This document shows positions 25,394 through 35,645 of a stretch of 64,000 nt of DNA, piece by piece. Under the pieces are notes generated by a model. The model saw only the letters and a list, made by a program, of their open reading frames with translations. It was not told where the DNA came from and searched no databases. Numbering within the stretch: position 1 is the stretch's first letter; each line of letters opens with the position of its first letter. The stretch comes from Clostridiales bacterium UBA4039 (GTDB taxonomy: Bacteria; Bacillota; Clostridia; Lachnospirales; Vallitaleaceae), in contig DGAD01000031.1 of assembly GCA_002382805.1 (NCBI GenBank), positions 62,001 to 126,000 on the forward strand. Direction: 5' to 3'. A program made the position numbers and the translations under genes.

Positions 25394-26199
25394 AGACACG
25401 TATATTATCTGCAATAGTTGCACTGCCTATTGTTATTTTGCCCCTTTATTTTGGGGGTTGGTTGACTACAGCCTTGATCTTGATTGCAATTTCCATTGGA
25501 TTGTGGGAATTTAATCGGGCATTTAAGATGAATGAACGATTTATTTATGGGCTTCAACTTGTGATGACAGTAGGACTTTTTATTTTACAGCAACAACAGC
25601 GCTTGGAATATGTGTTCGTAAGCTTGGTTTTAATGGTTATATTACCTTTTATTTATTATATTGTATGCTATCCAAAAGTTGAACTGCAAACAATTTTTAT
25701 TGGAATGATTGGATACTTATATATATCCGTTATGATGAGTCACATTGTCCTGGTTCGTAATATGGAACAATATGGGCATATTCTTATATGGCTAATATTA
25801 CTTATATCTTTTGGAAGTGATACATTTGCCTATTTTTCAGGTGTCTTTTTAGGGAAACATAAGTTAGCCCCAAAATTAAGCCCGAATAAAACTATTGAAG
25901 GTGCCATTGGAGGAATTCTCGGTTCGGGGATTTTAACGACACTGTATACCTTCTTTTTATCATATACAAATACAGATATCAAAATGCATCATTTTATCGG
26001 ATTTGCATTAATGGGTGTCATAGGGTCGATTTTTGGACAGTTTGGAGATATGGCTGCTTCTGCAATGAAAAGAGTGACAAAAATTAAAGACTTCGGTACA
26101 CTAATCCCGGGACATGGAGGGATTGTTGACCGTATGGATAGTATTATTTTTGTTGCGCCGTTTGTGTATTATGCATCAATGCTAATTTTATCCATGTAA
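25390..26199 (+). CDS. cdsA: Phosphatidate cytidylyltransferase
   Basis: 269 residues with about eight membrane helices and the CDP-alcohol signature near the end, MKRVTKIKDFG followed by PGHGGIVDRMDS. It makes CDP-diacylglycerol for phospholipid synthesis. Its ATG overlaps the uppS stop. Seventy untranslated bases follow before dxr, containing no clear terminator. Confidence 0.96.
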   Translation: MKTRILSAIVALPIVILPLYFGGWLTTALILIAISIGLWEFNRAFKMNERFIYGLQLVMTVGLFILQQQQRLEYVFVSLVLMVILPFIYYIVCYPKVELQTIFIGMIGYLYISVMMSHIVLVRNMEQYGHILIWLILLISFGSDTFAYFSGVFLGKHKLAPKLSPNKTIEGAIGGILGSGILTTLYTFFLSYTNTDIKMHHFIGFALMGVIGSIFGQFGDMAASAMKRVTKIKDFGTLIPGHGGIVDRMDSIIFVAPFVYYASMLILSM

Positions 26200-26269
26200 A
26201 TGCACTGGATTATATGTTATCCGAATAGACATTACATAGGAATTATAGGATAAAGAAGATGAGGTAAAG

Positions 26270-27445
26270 ATGAGAAAAAAAATTGGAATACTAGGCTCAA
26301 CAGGTTCTATTGGTGTACAAACGCTTGAAGTCATTGATTTACATGATGCGTTTGAAGTGGTTGCATTAACGGCAAATACCAATGTGGATCGGTTGTTTGA
26401 GCAATGTCAAAAATATAAACCAAAGCTTGTATCCGTTATGGAGTTTGAAAGTTATAAAAAGCTATGTCAACGACTAGAGCAAGAGAGCGATTTGGATATT
26501 GAGGTTCTTCACGGTATGGAAGGATTGATTGCGGCTGCAACACATCAAGAGATAGATATTTTGGTGACGGCAGTTGTTGGAATGATAGGGTTGGTCCCAA
26601 CAATTGAAGCGATAAAAGCGCATAAAACAATAGCTCTAGCTAACAAGGAAACACTAGTAACAGCAGGTGAAATCATTATGCCTTTGGCAAAGTCCAATAA
26701 GGTGGATATTTTACCGGTTGACAGTGAACATTCTGCAATTTATCAAGCGTTACAGGGAAATTCATATACAAAGATTGAAAAAATAATTTTGACAGCTTCA
26801 GGAGGTCCTTTTCGAGGAAAGGACAGCCAGGCATTGAAAAAAATGTCTGTTGAAGAAGCATTAAAGCATCCGAATTGGGAGATGGGTGCCAAAATTACGA
26901 TTGATTCGTCAACTATGATGAATAAAGGGCTTGAGGTTATTGAAGCAAAGTGGCTATTTGATGTCAAGCCGGAACAAATTGAAGTTATCGTTCACCCGGA
27001 AAGTATTGTGCATTCGATGGTGCAATACATTGATGGTTCGGTTTTGGCACAACTTGGCGTGCCGGATATGCGATTGCCTATACAATATGCATTATTTGAA
27101 ACGCAACGAGAATCAATGCCTTATGAACGATTGGATCTAATAAAATTACAGCATTTAACATTTGAAAAACCGGACATGGATACATTTCGATGCTTAAAAT
27201 TAGCATATATAGCGTTAGAATATGGAGGCGTAATACCAACGGTTCTTAATGCGGCTAATGAGTATATTGTATCTATGTGTTTAAATAGAAAAATTCAATA
27301 TTATAAAATTGCCGAGTACATAGAAGAAGTCATGAATGCATATATTAAAGAGTGCTATGATTCTAAGTTAGAATTGACATTAGAACAGATTTTAGATGCC
27401 CAAAAGTGGGTGGAAGATTATATTGAAAGCAGGTGGCATACATGA
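26270..27445 (+). CDS. dxr: 1-deoxy-D-xylulose 5-phosphate reductoisomerase
   Basis: 391 residues. The NADPH-binding GSTGSIGVQTLEV start, ALANKETLVTAGE, VDSEHSAIYQAL, TASGGPFRG and TIDSSTMMNKGLE motifs are all present. It commits carbon to the MEP isoprenoid pathway; ispG, for a late step, is two genes downstream. The stop overlaps the rseP start as ATGA. Confidence 0.97.
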   Translation: MRKKIGILGSTGSIGVQTLEVIDLHDAFEVVALTANTNVDRLFEQCQKYKPKLVSVMEFESYKKLCQRLEQESDLDIEVLHGMEGLIAAATHQEIDILVTAVVGMIGLVPTIEAIKAHKTIALANKETLVTAGEIIMPLAKSNKVDILPVDSEHSAIYQALQGNSYTKIEKIILTASGGPFRGKDSQALKKMSVEEALKHPNWEMGAKITIDSSTMMNKGLEVIEAKWLFDVKPEQIEVIVHPESIVHSMVQYIDGSVLAQLGVPDMRLPIQYALFETQRESMPYERLDLIKLQHLTFEKPDMDTFRCLKLAYIALEYGGVIPTVLNAANEYIVSMCLNRKIQYYKIAEYIEEVMNAYIKECYDSKLELTLEQILDAQKWVEDYIESRWHT

Positions 27446-28545
27446 GTATTATTTTAGCATTATTTGTCTTTAGTTTTATTGTTTTTGTTCATGAATTTGG
27501 ACATTATATATTTGCCCGACGAGGTGGCATTGCGGTGGAAGAATTTGCAATAGGGATGGGACCTAAGCTTTTTGGGTTTGAAAGAAAAGGAACACAATGG
27601 ACAATTCGTTTGCTTCCCATTGGTGGATTTTGCCGTATGCATGGCGAAGATGGACAAGACAGCCAAGAAATTGAAGATACAGAAAATAAAAAGGAACTCA
27701 ATGGGGGCGCATTTTACGAGAAATCGGTGGGTGTGAGGATTTCGACTATTTTTGGTGGCCCTTTATTTAATTTCATATTAGCGTTATTGTTTTCGTTTAT
27801 TTATATCGGAATGACTACAACATATTCTAATGTGATAAGTGAAGTTCCCGAACAATTACCGGCATATGAGGCTGGGATTCGCCCGGGAGATGAAATTATA
27901 TCCATTGATGGACATCGGATTCTACGATCAACAGAAGCTAGAATTTATATAAATATGCCGGCAGGAGATCCTCTAGATGTCAAGGTTCGACGTACTGAAA
28001 ATGGAGATAAGAAAACACTGAATTTTACAGTTATTCCCCATGTAATCGAGCTGGATGAGACGGTCCCTCCAGAAGAAAGTGACAACTATTATGTCATCGG
28101 GGTCAACTATGAAAAAGTATCTAAAAATATATTGACAATTATAAAATATGGTGTATTAGAAGCAGCTTCTTGGATTAAAATCGTATTTTATTCTTTAGGT
28201 TTACTTGTTACAGGAGAAGTTTCTATGACCGCATTATCAGGTCCGGTGGCTATTGTTGATGAATTTAGTACAGGATATGAAGCGAGTTTAGCATATGGTA
28301 TAAAAGCCGTTATTTCAAATATTGCATTTTTCATTGTATTATTAAGTGCAAACTTAGGTGTAATGAACTTATTGCCGATTCCGGCCTTAGATGGCGGACG
28401 TTTAATTTTTCTCTTAATAGAAGGGGTGCGTGGAAAGCCGTTAGCTCCGGATAAAGAAGGATTTGTACATTTTATCGGTTTTGCTTTATTGATGTTGTTG
28501 ATGGTCTTCGTGTTATTTAACGATATTCAGCGGTTGTTTAATTAA
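27442..28545 (+). CDS. rseP: Site-2 intramembrane zinc metalloprotease RseP/RasP
   Basis: 367 residues from the ATG at 27442 (AGGTGG upstream). The first membrane helix holds the HEFGH zinc motif (His17, Glu18, His21); a PDZ domain (about 130-200) follows, and the third zinc ligand lies in the PALDGGR motif near residue 315. It cleaves anti-sigma factors and leftover signal peptides within the membrane. The dxr-rseP-ispG-polC order is common in Clostridia. Confidence 0.96.
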   Translation: MSIILALFVFSFIVFVHEFGHYIFARRGGIAVEEFAIGMGPKLFGFERKGTQWTIRLLPIGGFCRMHGEDGQDSQEIEDTENKKELNGGAFYEKSVGVRISTIFGGPLFNFILALLFSFIYIGMTTTYSNVISEVPEQLPAYEAGIRPGDEIISIDGHRILRSTEARIYINMPAGDPLDVKVRRTENGDKKTLNFTVIPHVIELDETVPPEESDNYYVIGVNYEKVSKNILTIIKYGVLEAASWIKIVFYSLGLLVTGEVSMTALSGPVAIVDEFSTGYEASLAYGIKAVISNIAFFIVLLSANLGVMNLLPIPALDGGRLIFLLIEGVRGKPLAPDKEGFVHFIGFALLMLLMVFVLFNDIQRLFN

Positions 28546-28568
28546 GAGTTGTCGGGAGGCTGATTCAA

Positions 28569-29633
28569 GTGGTTTTAAGAGATGAAACACGAAAAATTAA
28601 AATTGGTGATAAATATATTGGTGGAGGAAGTCCTATAGCTATTCAAAGTATGACCAACACCAAAACAGAAGATGTTGAAAAAACGGTGGCTCAAATTATT
28701 GCGCTTGAAGAAGCGGGATGTGATATTGTGCGAGTGGCAGTGCCAACAATGGAAGCGGCACAAGCGATTTCAAAAATTAAAGCTCAGATTCATATACCCC
28801 TTGTCGCCGATATTCATTTTGACTATCGATTAGCCCTTGAATGTGTTCGCCGTGGCATTGATAAAATCCGTATCAATCCCGGAAATATTGGGAGCCAAGA
28901 GCGCATTAAGGAAGTGGTTGATGCGTGTAGGGAACACAAAATACCGATTCGAATTGGGGTAAATGGCGGGTCCCTCGAAAAACATATCCTAGAAAAGTAT
29001 AAGCACCCAACGGCAGAGGCACTTGTGGAAAGTGCTTTGTATCATGTTCGAATTTTGGAGTCAATGGATTTTTATGATATAGCCATTTCAATTAAATCAT
29101 CGGATGTATTGACAGCTGTAGAAGCTTATGAACGGATGGCGGATGCAGTAAGTTATCCGCTACATTTGGGTATTACAGAAGCTGGAACTAGAGAAAGTGG
29201 AACCATCAAATCTTCAGTTGGTTTAGGGATTATGCTTTCAAAAGGGATTGGAGATACATTAAGAGTCTCCTTAACTAGTGACCCGGTAGATGAAATTCAC
29301 GTAGCAAGAAAAATATTACAAAGTTTAAACCTATATCCTAGTCAGATTGAATTTATCTCTTGTCCAACATGTGGACGAACTTCAATCGACCTCATACGCA
29401 TAGCCAGTGAAGTGGAAGAACGACTGGCTCATATTAAGGCGCCAATCAAAGTGGCAGTTATGGGATGTGCAGTTAATGGACCAGGAGAAGCTAGAGAAGC
29501 TGATATTGGTATTGCTGGTGGCAATGGTGTGGGTCTGATTTTTAAAAAAGGAAAAATCATAGGAAAAGTTCCAGAGGAGGAACTGGTGGAGGCGTTAATT
29601 AAAGAAATTAATTTAATGATTGACAAAGAATAA
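28569..29633 (+). CDS. ispG: 4-hydroxy-3-methylbut-2-enyl diphosphate synthase
   Basis: 354 residues starting with GTG at 28569 after GGGAGG. The TIM-barrel part begins with [13 protein letters not shown]; the C-terminal part carries the [4Fe-4S] ligands in CPTCGR and GCAVNGPGE. It performs the penultimate MEP-pathway step. The cluster it needs would be built by the nifS-nifU proteins encoded at 55380-57073. Confidence 0.97.
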   Translation: MVLRDETRKIKIGDKYIGGGSPIAIQSMTNTKTEDVEKTVAQIIALEEAGCDIVRVAVPTMEAAQAISKIKAQIHIPLVADIHFDYRLALECVRRGIDKIRINPGNIGSQERIKEVVDACREHKIPIRIGVNGGSLEKHILEKYKHPTAEALVESALYHVRILESMDFYDIAISIKSSDVLTAVEAYERMADAVSYPLHLGITEAGTRESGTIKSSVGLGIMLSKGIGDTLRVSLTSDPVDEIHVARKILQSLNLYPSQIEFISCPTCGRTSIDLIRIASEVEERLAHIKAPIKVAVMGCAVNGPGEAREADIGIAGGNGVGLIFKKGKIIGKVPEEELVEALIKEINLMIDKE

Positions 29634-29646
29634 GAAGGTGAACCTA

Positions 29647-32600
29647 GTGCGGAAAAATTTATTTGATGTATTTGAAGGATTGATGGTAAGTCCAGAAAGT
29701 CAAAGTTATGTAAAAGATGCAATGGTTTCTTCAATTGTGATGAATAAAGAGCAAGGGACAGTCAGTATTTCCCTTGCTCTCACTACGATTATCCCTGCAC
29801 AATATATTGAACACTTAGAAGAAGCCGTTTATCGCCATTTGGGTTATCCTGAAGGGATAGCAATTCATATTAATGAATCCTATCAATTAAATTATGAATT
29901 ATCCTTAAAAGATTTGTATAAAGCATTTGAAGAAGGGCTGTTATATAACCTTAAAAAGATCAACCCAGTTGGTGCCGCAGTTATTCGCAGTTCCCAAGTA
30001 GATATTGGTGAAGCTGACCTAGTGTATCAGGTGAATAAGACAGGATATCAATATATTAAGGATTTAAGTTTTGATGAAAAAATTGCAGTAATGTTTAAGC
30101 AGAAATTTGACCGAAGGATTGATATAGAAATCCTTGAAGATGATGCGAATAGCCATATGTATCAAGAATTTATTCGCAATCGGGACTTAGAACAAAAGAA
30201 TTTATTGAAAAAAAGGGAACGACATCTTCATATCGAAGAAAAAATAGTCATTCAAGAAGAAGATATTACCCAAGAGACATACGAAAATTTAATTCTAGGA
30301 AAAAAACCTATTGTTGGTGAAGTATTAAAATTAAAAAATTTTGATGAAGACACGACATATGCAAATATTGATGTTCAAGTCATTAGCAAACCCGATGCAA
30401 GGGAGCTGCGCGGGGGTAAGATGATTATGAAGTTTGATGTGACCGACTTTACGGACTCGATATCGGCAAAAGTTTTCGTGGAAAAGGATGACTATCCGCG
30501 CGTCGAGGCTAATGTGAAGAAAAATAGTACACTTCGTATACGTGGACTATACAAATATGATGATTACGATCGTGCCAGAGTTTTTTTTGTCAATACAATC
30601 GAAACCATTGAAGCCAATCTTAAGATACAACGTAAGGATAATGCCAAAGAAAAACGTGTTGAGCTACACCTACATACGCAAATGAGTGATATGGATGGGG
30701 TGATGAGTGTCAAAGACGGTATTAATCAGGCGATTGCATGGGGACACAAAGCCATAGCTATTACCGATCACGGTGTAGTACAAGGATATACAGATGCCTT
30801 TCATTGTGTACACGATGACAATATAAAGGTGCTCTATGGTGTTGAAGCTTATTTGATTGATGATCAAAAACCTGTAGGTTATCATCTGGATAATCGTTCC
30901 TTTGATGATGTGTTGATTGTTTTTGATATCGAGACAACAGGACTTCGGGCTCAGAAAGATCAGTTCACGGAGATTGGTGCTGTCAAAATAAAAAATGGAA
31001 AGATTGTCGATCGATTTTCTGAATTTGTCAATCCGGGTGTGTCGATACCTCAACATATTCAAGAATTGACCCATATAACTAATGATACGGTAAAAGATGC
31101 ACCACCGATTGAAGTTGTATTGCCTCAGTTTGTTGAATTTTGTGAAGGGGGAATTCTTGTTGCGCAAAATGCAGACTTTGATATGAGTTTTATTATTCAT
31201 GCAATGCGTAACCTGGGCATTGACGAGCAGTTTACATATATAGATACCCTAGAAATTGCTCGGCGCTTGTTTCCGGATTTGAAAAATTATCGTCTTAATA
31301 CACTGGCGGAAGCTCTTGAAGTCAGACTAGTGCAGCACCACCGTGCTGTGTACGATGCAGAGGCGACCGCAGGAATTTTGATTAAACTGATAGATATTCT
31401 TCGAAGTAAGGGTGTTGAACGAATGAAGGATTTTCACACCTTCGAAAAACAATACTTTGCAAGTTATAAGAAGTTAAGGCCATCACATGCGATAATTTTG
31501 TGCAAAAATAGAGAAGGGCTTAGAAATATGTATAAACTCATCTCTTATTCTCATACAGAAACTTTTTTCAAGCGTCCGTTGATTAGCAAAACAATGCTTG
31601 ATAAACATCGTGAAGGGCTTGTATTAGGCTCGGCGTGCGAGGCGGGTGAGTTGTATCCGCTTGTACTTGAAGGGCGCTCAGATGAGGCGATACAGCGTAT
31701 TATTGACTATTATGACTATTTGGAGATCCAACCCTCAGGTAACAATGCGTTTATGATTGAGAATGGTAAAGTCAAAGATATCAAGGAAATCGAGGAAGTC
31801 AATCGACAAATTTGTGAACTAGGAGAGGCGAACAACAAACTGGTTGTAGCCACTTGTGATGTGCATTTTTTAAATCCTGAAGATGAAGTCTATCGACGGA
31901 TTTTAATGGCGGGTAAAGGGTTTAAAGATGCCGATAACCAGCCGCCGTTATATTTTAGAACAACCAATGAAATGCTTAGTGAGTTTGAGTATCTTGGTGA
32001 AGAAAAAGCCTTTGAAGTCGTGGTGACCAATACCAATCTTATTGCAGATTCACTTGAGTATATTGAGCCGGTTGAGCGAGATAAATATCCACCGGTCATT
32101 GAAGGATCAGAAAAAGAACTGGAAGAGATGTGCTATGCTAAGGCAAAAGCCATCTATGGCGAGCCACTTCCTGAGGTTGTCCAAGAACGTCTGGACCGTG
32201 AGCTTAACTCCATTATTAGTAACGGTTTTGCGGTTATGTATATTATCTCACAAAAATTGGTGAAAAAATCCAATGATGACGGATATCTTGTTGGTTCAAG
32301 AGGTTCTGTTGGTTCTTCCTTTGTTGCAACCATGTCAGGTATCACAGAAGTAAATCCATTATCGCCCCATTATGTGTGTCAAGAATGTAAATACAGCGAT
32401 TTTGAATCTGAAGAAGTGAAAAAATATGCCGGAAGTTCAGGGGTTGATATGCCAGATAAAACTTGTCCAAAATGCGGTGCCCAATTATTAAAAGAAGGCC
32501 ATGACATTCCCTTTGAAACATTTCTTGGATTTAAGGGAAATAAGGAGCCGGACATTGACCTGAACTTTTCTGGGGAATATCAGGCCAAAGCACATAAATA

Positions 32601-33972
32601 TACAGAAGTTCTCTTTGGAGAAGGTCATGTGTTTAAAGCGGGGACGATTGGTACATTGGCAGATAAAACAGCATATGGATTTGTTAAAAACTATTTTGAT
32701 GAACGTGAAATCCAAGTCAAAGAGGCAGAAATTAACCGGATTATTCAAGGATGTGTTGGTGTTAGAAGAACAACAGGACAGCATCCTGGTGGCATTATTG
32801 TTGTTCCAAAAGATCAAGAGATTTATACCTTTACACCGATTCAAAAACCTGCGAATGATCAAACTTCCGATGTTATAACGACGCATTTTGACTATCACTC
32901 CATCGACCATAATCTACTTAAACTTGATATATTAGGTCATGATGATCCGACGATGATAAGGTTTTTAGAAGATATGACAGGGATAGATGCGACAAAGATA
33001 CCTCTTGATGAACCAAAGGTAATGTCCTTGTTCCGTTCAGGAAAAGCTTTAGGAGTCAAACCAGAAGATATTGGAGGCATTACATTAGGTTCTTTGGGGA
33101 TTCCTGAATTTGGTACAGACTTTGTTATGCAGATGTTAATTGAGACACAACCAGCGACTTTTTCCGATCTGATTCGGATCTCTGGATTATCTCACGGAAC
33201 AGATGTATGGACCAATAATGCCCAACAACTGGTCCAAGAAGGGAAAGCGATTATTTCCACAGTTATCTCTACGCGGGATGATATTATGACCTATCTTATT
33301 AATCAAGGATTAGACAAAGAGTTGTCTTTTACTATTATGGAAAGTGTACGTAAAGGGAAAGGACTTCGAGATGAGTGGGAAGCTCAGATGCGAAAGTTTG
33401 ATGTGCCAGACTGGTACATCTGGTCGTGTAAGCAGATCAAATATATGTTCCCCAAAGCCCATGCAGCGGCTTATGTAATGATGGCTTATCGTATTGCCTA
33501 TTTTAAAGTTTTTTATCCACTAGAGTATTACACGGCCTTTTTTAGTATTCGTGCGTCAAACTTTGACTATGGATTGATGTGCAAGGGGAAAAGTGTTCTT
33601 GATGCACATATTCAAGATTATAAGAATCGCTTCAATGAATTAACAAAAAAAGAAAAAGATATGATAAAAGATATGCGTATTGTTCAGGAGATGTATGCAA
33701 GAGGGTATGAGTTTTTACCGATTGATATATATCAAGTGGATGCAAAACGCTTCCGAATCATTGACGGTAAAATCATGCCATCGTTGTCATCGATTAATGG
33801 AATGGGAGAAAAAGCAGCAGAAGGTGTAGTTGCCGGTCGTGAAGGCGGAGAATTTTTATCCTTAGAAGATTTTAGACTTCGAACTAAAACCGGAAAATCT
33901 CTCATTGAACTGTTAAAAAGCGAAGAAATATTAAAAGGACTTCCAGAGACGAATCAGATGAGTTTGTTTTAA
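29647..33972 (+). CDS. polC: DNA polymerase III alpha subunit, PolC type
   Basis: 1441 residues from a GTG at 29647, chosen because AGAAGGTG lies 6 bases upstream and the next in-frame ATG at 29620 is inside ispG. Order of domains: N-terminal domain, OB fold (about 230-325), PHP part one (ELHLHTQMSDMDGVM), inserted DnaQ-type 3'-5' exonuclease (VFDIETTGL, about 420-590), PHP part two, zinc-binding loop (CQECKY, CPKCGA), then palm, fingers with TTGQHPGGIIVVP, and a helix-hairpin-helix end (SSINGMGEKAAEGV). It is the replicative polymerase of low-GC Gram-positives. Confidence 0.97.
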   Translation: MRKNLFDVFEGLMVSPESQSYVKDAMVSSIVMNKEQGTVSISLALTTIIPAQYIEHLEEAVYRHLGYPEGIAIHINESYQLNYELSLKDLYKAFEEGLLYNLKKINPVGAAVIRSSQVDIGEADLVYQVNKTGYQYIKDLSFDEKIAVMFKQKFDRRIDIEILEDDANSHMYQEFIRNRDLEQKNLLKKRERHLHIEEKIVIQEEDITQETYENLILGKKPIVGEVLKLKNFDEDTTYANIDVQVISKPDARELRGGKMIMKFDVTDFTDSISAKVFVEKDDYPRVEANVKKNSTLRIRGLYKYDDYDRARVFFVNTIETIEANLKIQRKDNAKEKRVELHLHTQMSDMDGVMSVKDGINQAIAWGHKAIAITDHGVVQGYTDAFHCVHDDNIKVLYGVEAYLIDDQKPVGYHLDNRSFDDVLIVFDIETTGLRAQKDQFTEIGAVKIKNGKIVDRFSEFVNPGVSIPQHIQELTHITNDTVKDAPPIEVVLPQFVEFCEGGILVAQNADFDMSFIIHAMRNLGIDEQFTYIDTLEIARRLFPDLKNYRLNTLAEALEVRLVQHHRAVYDAEATAGILIKLIDILRSKGVERMKDFHTFEKQYFASYKKLRPSHAIILCKNREGLRNMYKLISYSHTETFFKRPLISKTMLDKHREGLVLGSACEAGELYPLVLEGRSDEAIQRIIDYYDYLEIQPSGNNAFMIENGKVKDIKEIEEVNRQICELGEANNKLVVATCDVHFLNPEDEVYRRILMAGKGFKDADNQPPLYFRTTNEMLSEFEYLGEEKAFEVVVTNTNLIADSLEYIEPVERDKYPPVIEGSEKELEEMCYAKAKAIYGEPLPEVVQERLDRELNSIISNGFAVMYIISQKLVKKSNDDGYLVGSRGSVGSSFVATMSGITEVNPLSPHYVCQECKYSDFESEEVKKYAGSSGVDMPDKTCPKCGAQLLKEGHDIPFETFLGFKGNKEPDIDLNFSGEYQAKAHKYTEVLFGEGHVFKAGTIGTLADKTAYGFVKNYFDEREIQVKEAEINRIIQGCVGVRRTTGQHPGGIIVVPKDQEIYTFTPIQKPANDQTSDVITTHFDYHSIDHNLLKLDILGHDDPTMIRFLEDMTGIDATKIPLDEPKVMSLFRSGKALGVKPEDIGGITLGSLGIPEFGTDFVMQMLIETQPATFSDLIRISGLSHGTDVWTNNAQQLVQEGKAIISTVISTRDDIMTYLINQGLDKELSFTIMESVRKGKGLRDEWEAQMRKFDVPDWYIWSCKQIKYMFPKAHAAAYVMMAYRIAYFKVFYPLEYYTAFFSIRASNFDYGLMCKGKSVLDAHIQDYKNRFNELTKKEKDMIKDMRIVQEMYARGYEFLPIDIYQVDAKRFRIIDGKIMPSLSSINGMGEKAAEGVVAGREGGEFLSLEDFRLRTKTGKSLIELLKSEEILKGLPETNQMSLF

Positions 33973-33990
33973 AGAAAGGTGCAAGATACG

Positions 33991-34470
33991 ATGAAAAAGA
34001 TTGATATTTATACAGACGGAGCATGTCGTGGTAACCCAGATGGACCAGGAGGTTATGGCGCTGTGTTAAAATATAAAGATTCAGATGGTAAGGAACATGT
34101 TAAAGAATTAAGTGACGGATATTTAAATACTACGAACAATCGGATGGAACTTATGGGGGTACTTTTTGCAATCAAAGCGTTAAAATCTCCATGTTCAATA
34201 CGTGCACATACAGATTCTCAATATATTGTGAAAGCATTTAATGAAGGTTGGCTTAAGAATTGGATAAAAAACAATTGGCGACGAGGCAAGAAAAAAGAAC
34301 CCGTTAAAAATCAAGACCTTTGGGAAGCTCTTGTTGAAGCTGTAAAGCCCCATCAAGTTGAGTTTATATGGGTTAAAGGCCATGATGGACATCCTGAAAA
34401 TGAACGATGCGATGAATTGGCAACCCTTGCTGCGGATAACGAACCACAAAAAGTGGATCAAGACAATTAA
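33991..34470 (+). CDS. rnhA: Ribonuclease HI
   Basis: 159 residues with the four acidic catalytic positions: Asp9 (IYTDGACRGNP), Glu in TNNRMELMG, Asp in AHTDSQYIV and Asp in NERCDELA, plus the basic handle region WLKNWIKNNWRRGKK. It removes RNA from RNA-DNA hybrids. The ATG at 33991 follows AAAGGTG, 18 bases after polC; an ATG at 33979 is too close to polC and precedes the ribosome site. The next 102 bases hold only AT-rich sequence and weak promoter-like boxes. Confidence 0.95.
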   Translation: MKKIDIYTDGACRGNPDGPGGYGAVLKYKDSDGKEHVKELSDGYLNTTNNRMELMGVLFAIKALKSPCSIRAHTDSQYIVKAFNEGWLKNWIKNNWRRGKKKEPVKNQDLWEALVEAVKPHQVEFIWVKGHDGHPENERCDELATLAADNEPQKVDQDN

Positions 34471-34572
34471 AGGAATATTTCTTAAAAAAAAGGAAATTAA
34501 CGGTTGTTGTTGTATATATAGAAGTATGTATTAATGGTTTTTGTGAATGAACATCTCAGTTAGGAGGTTGTT

Positions 34573-35580
34573 ATGAATTTACGAGAATTACAGGAAGAAC
34601 GTGAGTTTGAAATTTTAAGCCCATATTCGTCATTTAGTCGAAACAGTCGTGGACGAGAAGTGGAAGAGACACCTTGTGATATACGAACAGATTATCAAAG
34701 GGATAGAGATCGTATCTTACATTCCAAAGCTTTTCGCCGATTAAAGCATAAGACGCAAGTTTTTATCGCGCCGGAGGGTGATCATTATCGCACAAGGCTG
34801 ACGCATACGTTAGAAGTATCTCAAATTGCACGTACCATTGCTAGAGCATTACGCTTGAATGAAGACTTAACTGAGGCGATTGCTTTAGCACATGATTTAG
34901 GACATACGCCGTTTGGACATGCAGGTGAATATGCATTAAATCAAATATCCGAATTGGGATTTAAGCATTATCGCCAAAGTTTGCGTGTTGTTGAAGTCCT
35001 TGAAAACAAAGGAAAAGGATTAAACCTTACCTGGGAAGTTCGGGACGGAATTCTTAATCACCCAACAAAAGGTAAACCGGCGACATTAGAAGGAGCGATT
35101 GTTCGTTTGTCAGATAAGATTGCTTACATTAATCATGACATTGATGATGCTCTTCGTGGGCACATACTCAGTGAAAATGATTTACCCAAAGCGTTTACCG
35201 ATGTTCTTGGATTAACATCTAAGGAGCGCATTAATGTTATGGTTCATGATATTGTTACAAATAGTATGGATAAAGATAAAATTATCATGAGTGAGCATAT
35301 TTTAAATGCAATGACAGGTATGCGACAATTTATGTTTGAAAATGTCTACATTGATTCAAAAGCAAAAGAACATGAAGAAAAAGCACAAAATATGTTGACA
35401 CAGCTCTTTTTATATTTTAAGGAGCATACCCATTTGCTTCCGCCTGAGCTGCTTGTTATGATTGATGACAATGAGCCGATTGAGCGTGTTGTTAATGATT
35501 ATATAGCAGGGATGACTGATCGATATGCTATTCGTAAATTTATGGATATTTTTGTCCCATCTTCATGGAAAGAACTTTAA
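34573..35580 (+). CDS. dgt: dGTP triphosphohydrolase-like HD-domain protein
   Basis: 335 residues with the HD metal motifs RLTHTLEVSQIA, AHDLGHTPFGHAGE and a later DKIAYINHDIDDA. The FRRLKHKTQVF segment near residue 55 is typical of Dgt proteins. It hydrolyses deoxynucleoside triphosphates to nucleoside and tripolyphosphate, controlling dNTP levels; exact substrate preference cannot be seen. Its place before dnaG-rpoD is common in Clostridia. AGGAGG lies 7 bases before the ATG. Confidence 0.93.
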   Translation: MNLRELQEEREFEILSPYSSFSRNSRGREVEETPCDIRTDYQRDRDRILHSKAFRRLKHKTQVFIAPEGDHYRTRLTHTLEVSQIARTIARALRLNEDLTEAIALAHDLGHTPFGHAGEYALNQISELGFKHYRQSLRVVEVLENKGKGLNLTWEVRDGILNHPTKGKPATLEGAIVRLSDKIAYINHDIDDALRGHILSENDLPKAFTDVLGLTSKERINVMVHDIVTNSMDKDKIIMSEHILNAMTGMRQFMFENVYIDSKAKEHEEKAQNMLTQLFLYFKEHTHLLPPELLVMIDDNEPIERVVNDYIAGMTDRYAIRKFMDIFVPSSWKEL

Positions 35581-35585
35581 AATAG

Positions 35586-35616
35586 AGGTTAGAAGCTGTG
35601 ATAATACAGCGAACCT
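35586..35616 (+). other. Hairpin in the dgt-dnaG gap
   Basis: AGGTT and GCTGT on the left pair with ACAGC and AACCT on the right around a GATAAT loop, giving two 5-bp stems with an internal loop. No T run follows. It precedes the dnaG start by 29 bases and may act in the dnaG leader. Confidence 0.4.
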
Positions 35617-35645
35617 AAGTGAAAAAGAACGGAGAATGAAAGGTT

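Noticed and set aside
30670..31200. Long open frame on the - strand within polC
   Set aside because: It is antisense to a complete, well-conserved gene, has no ribosome site and its translation has no recognisable family.
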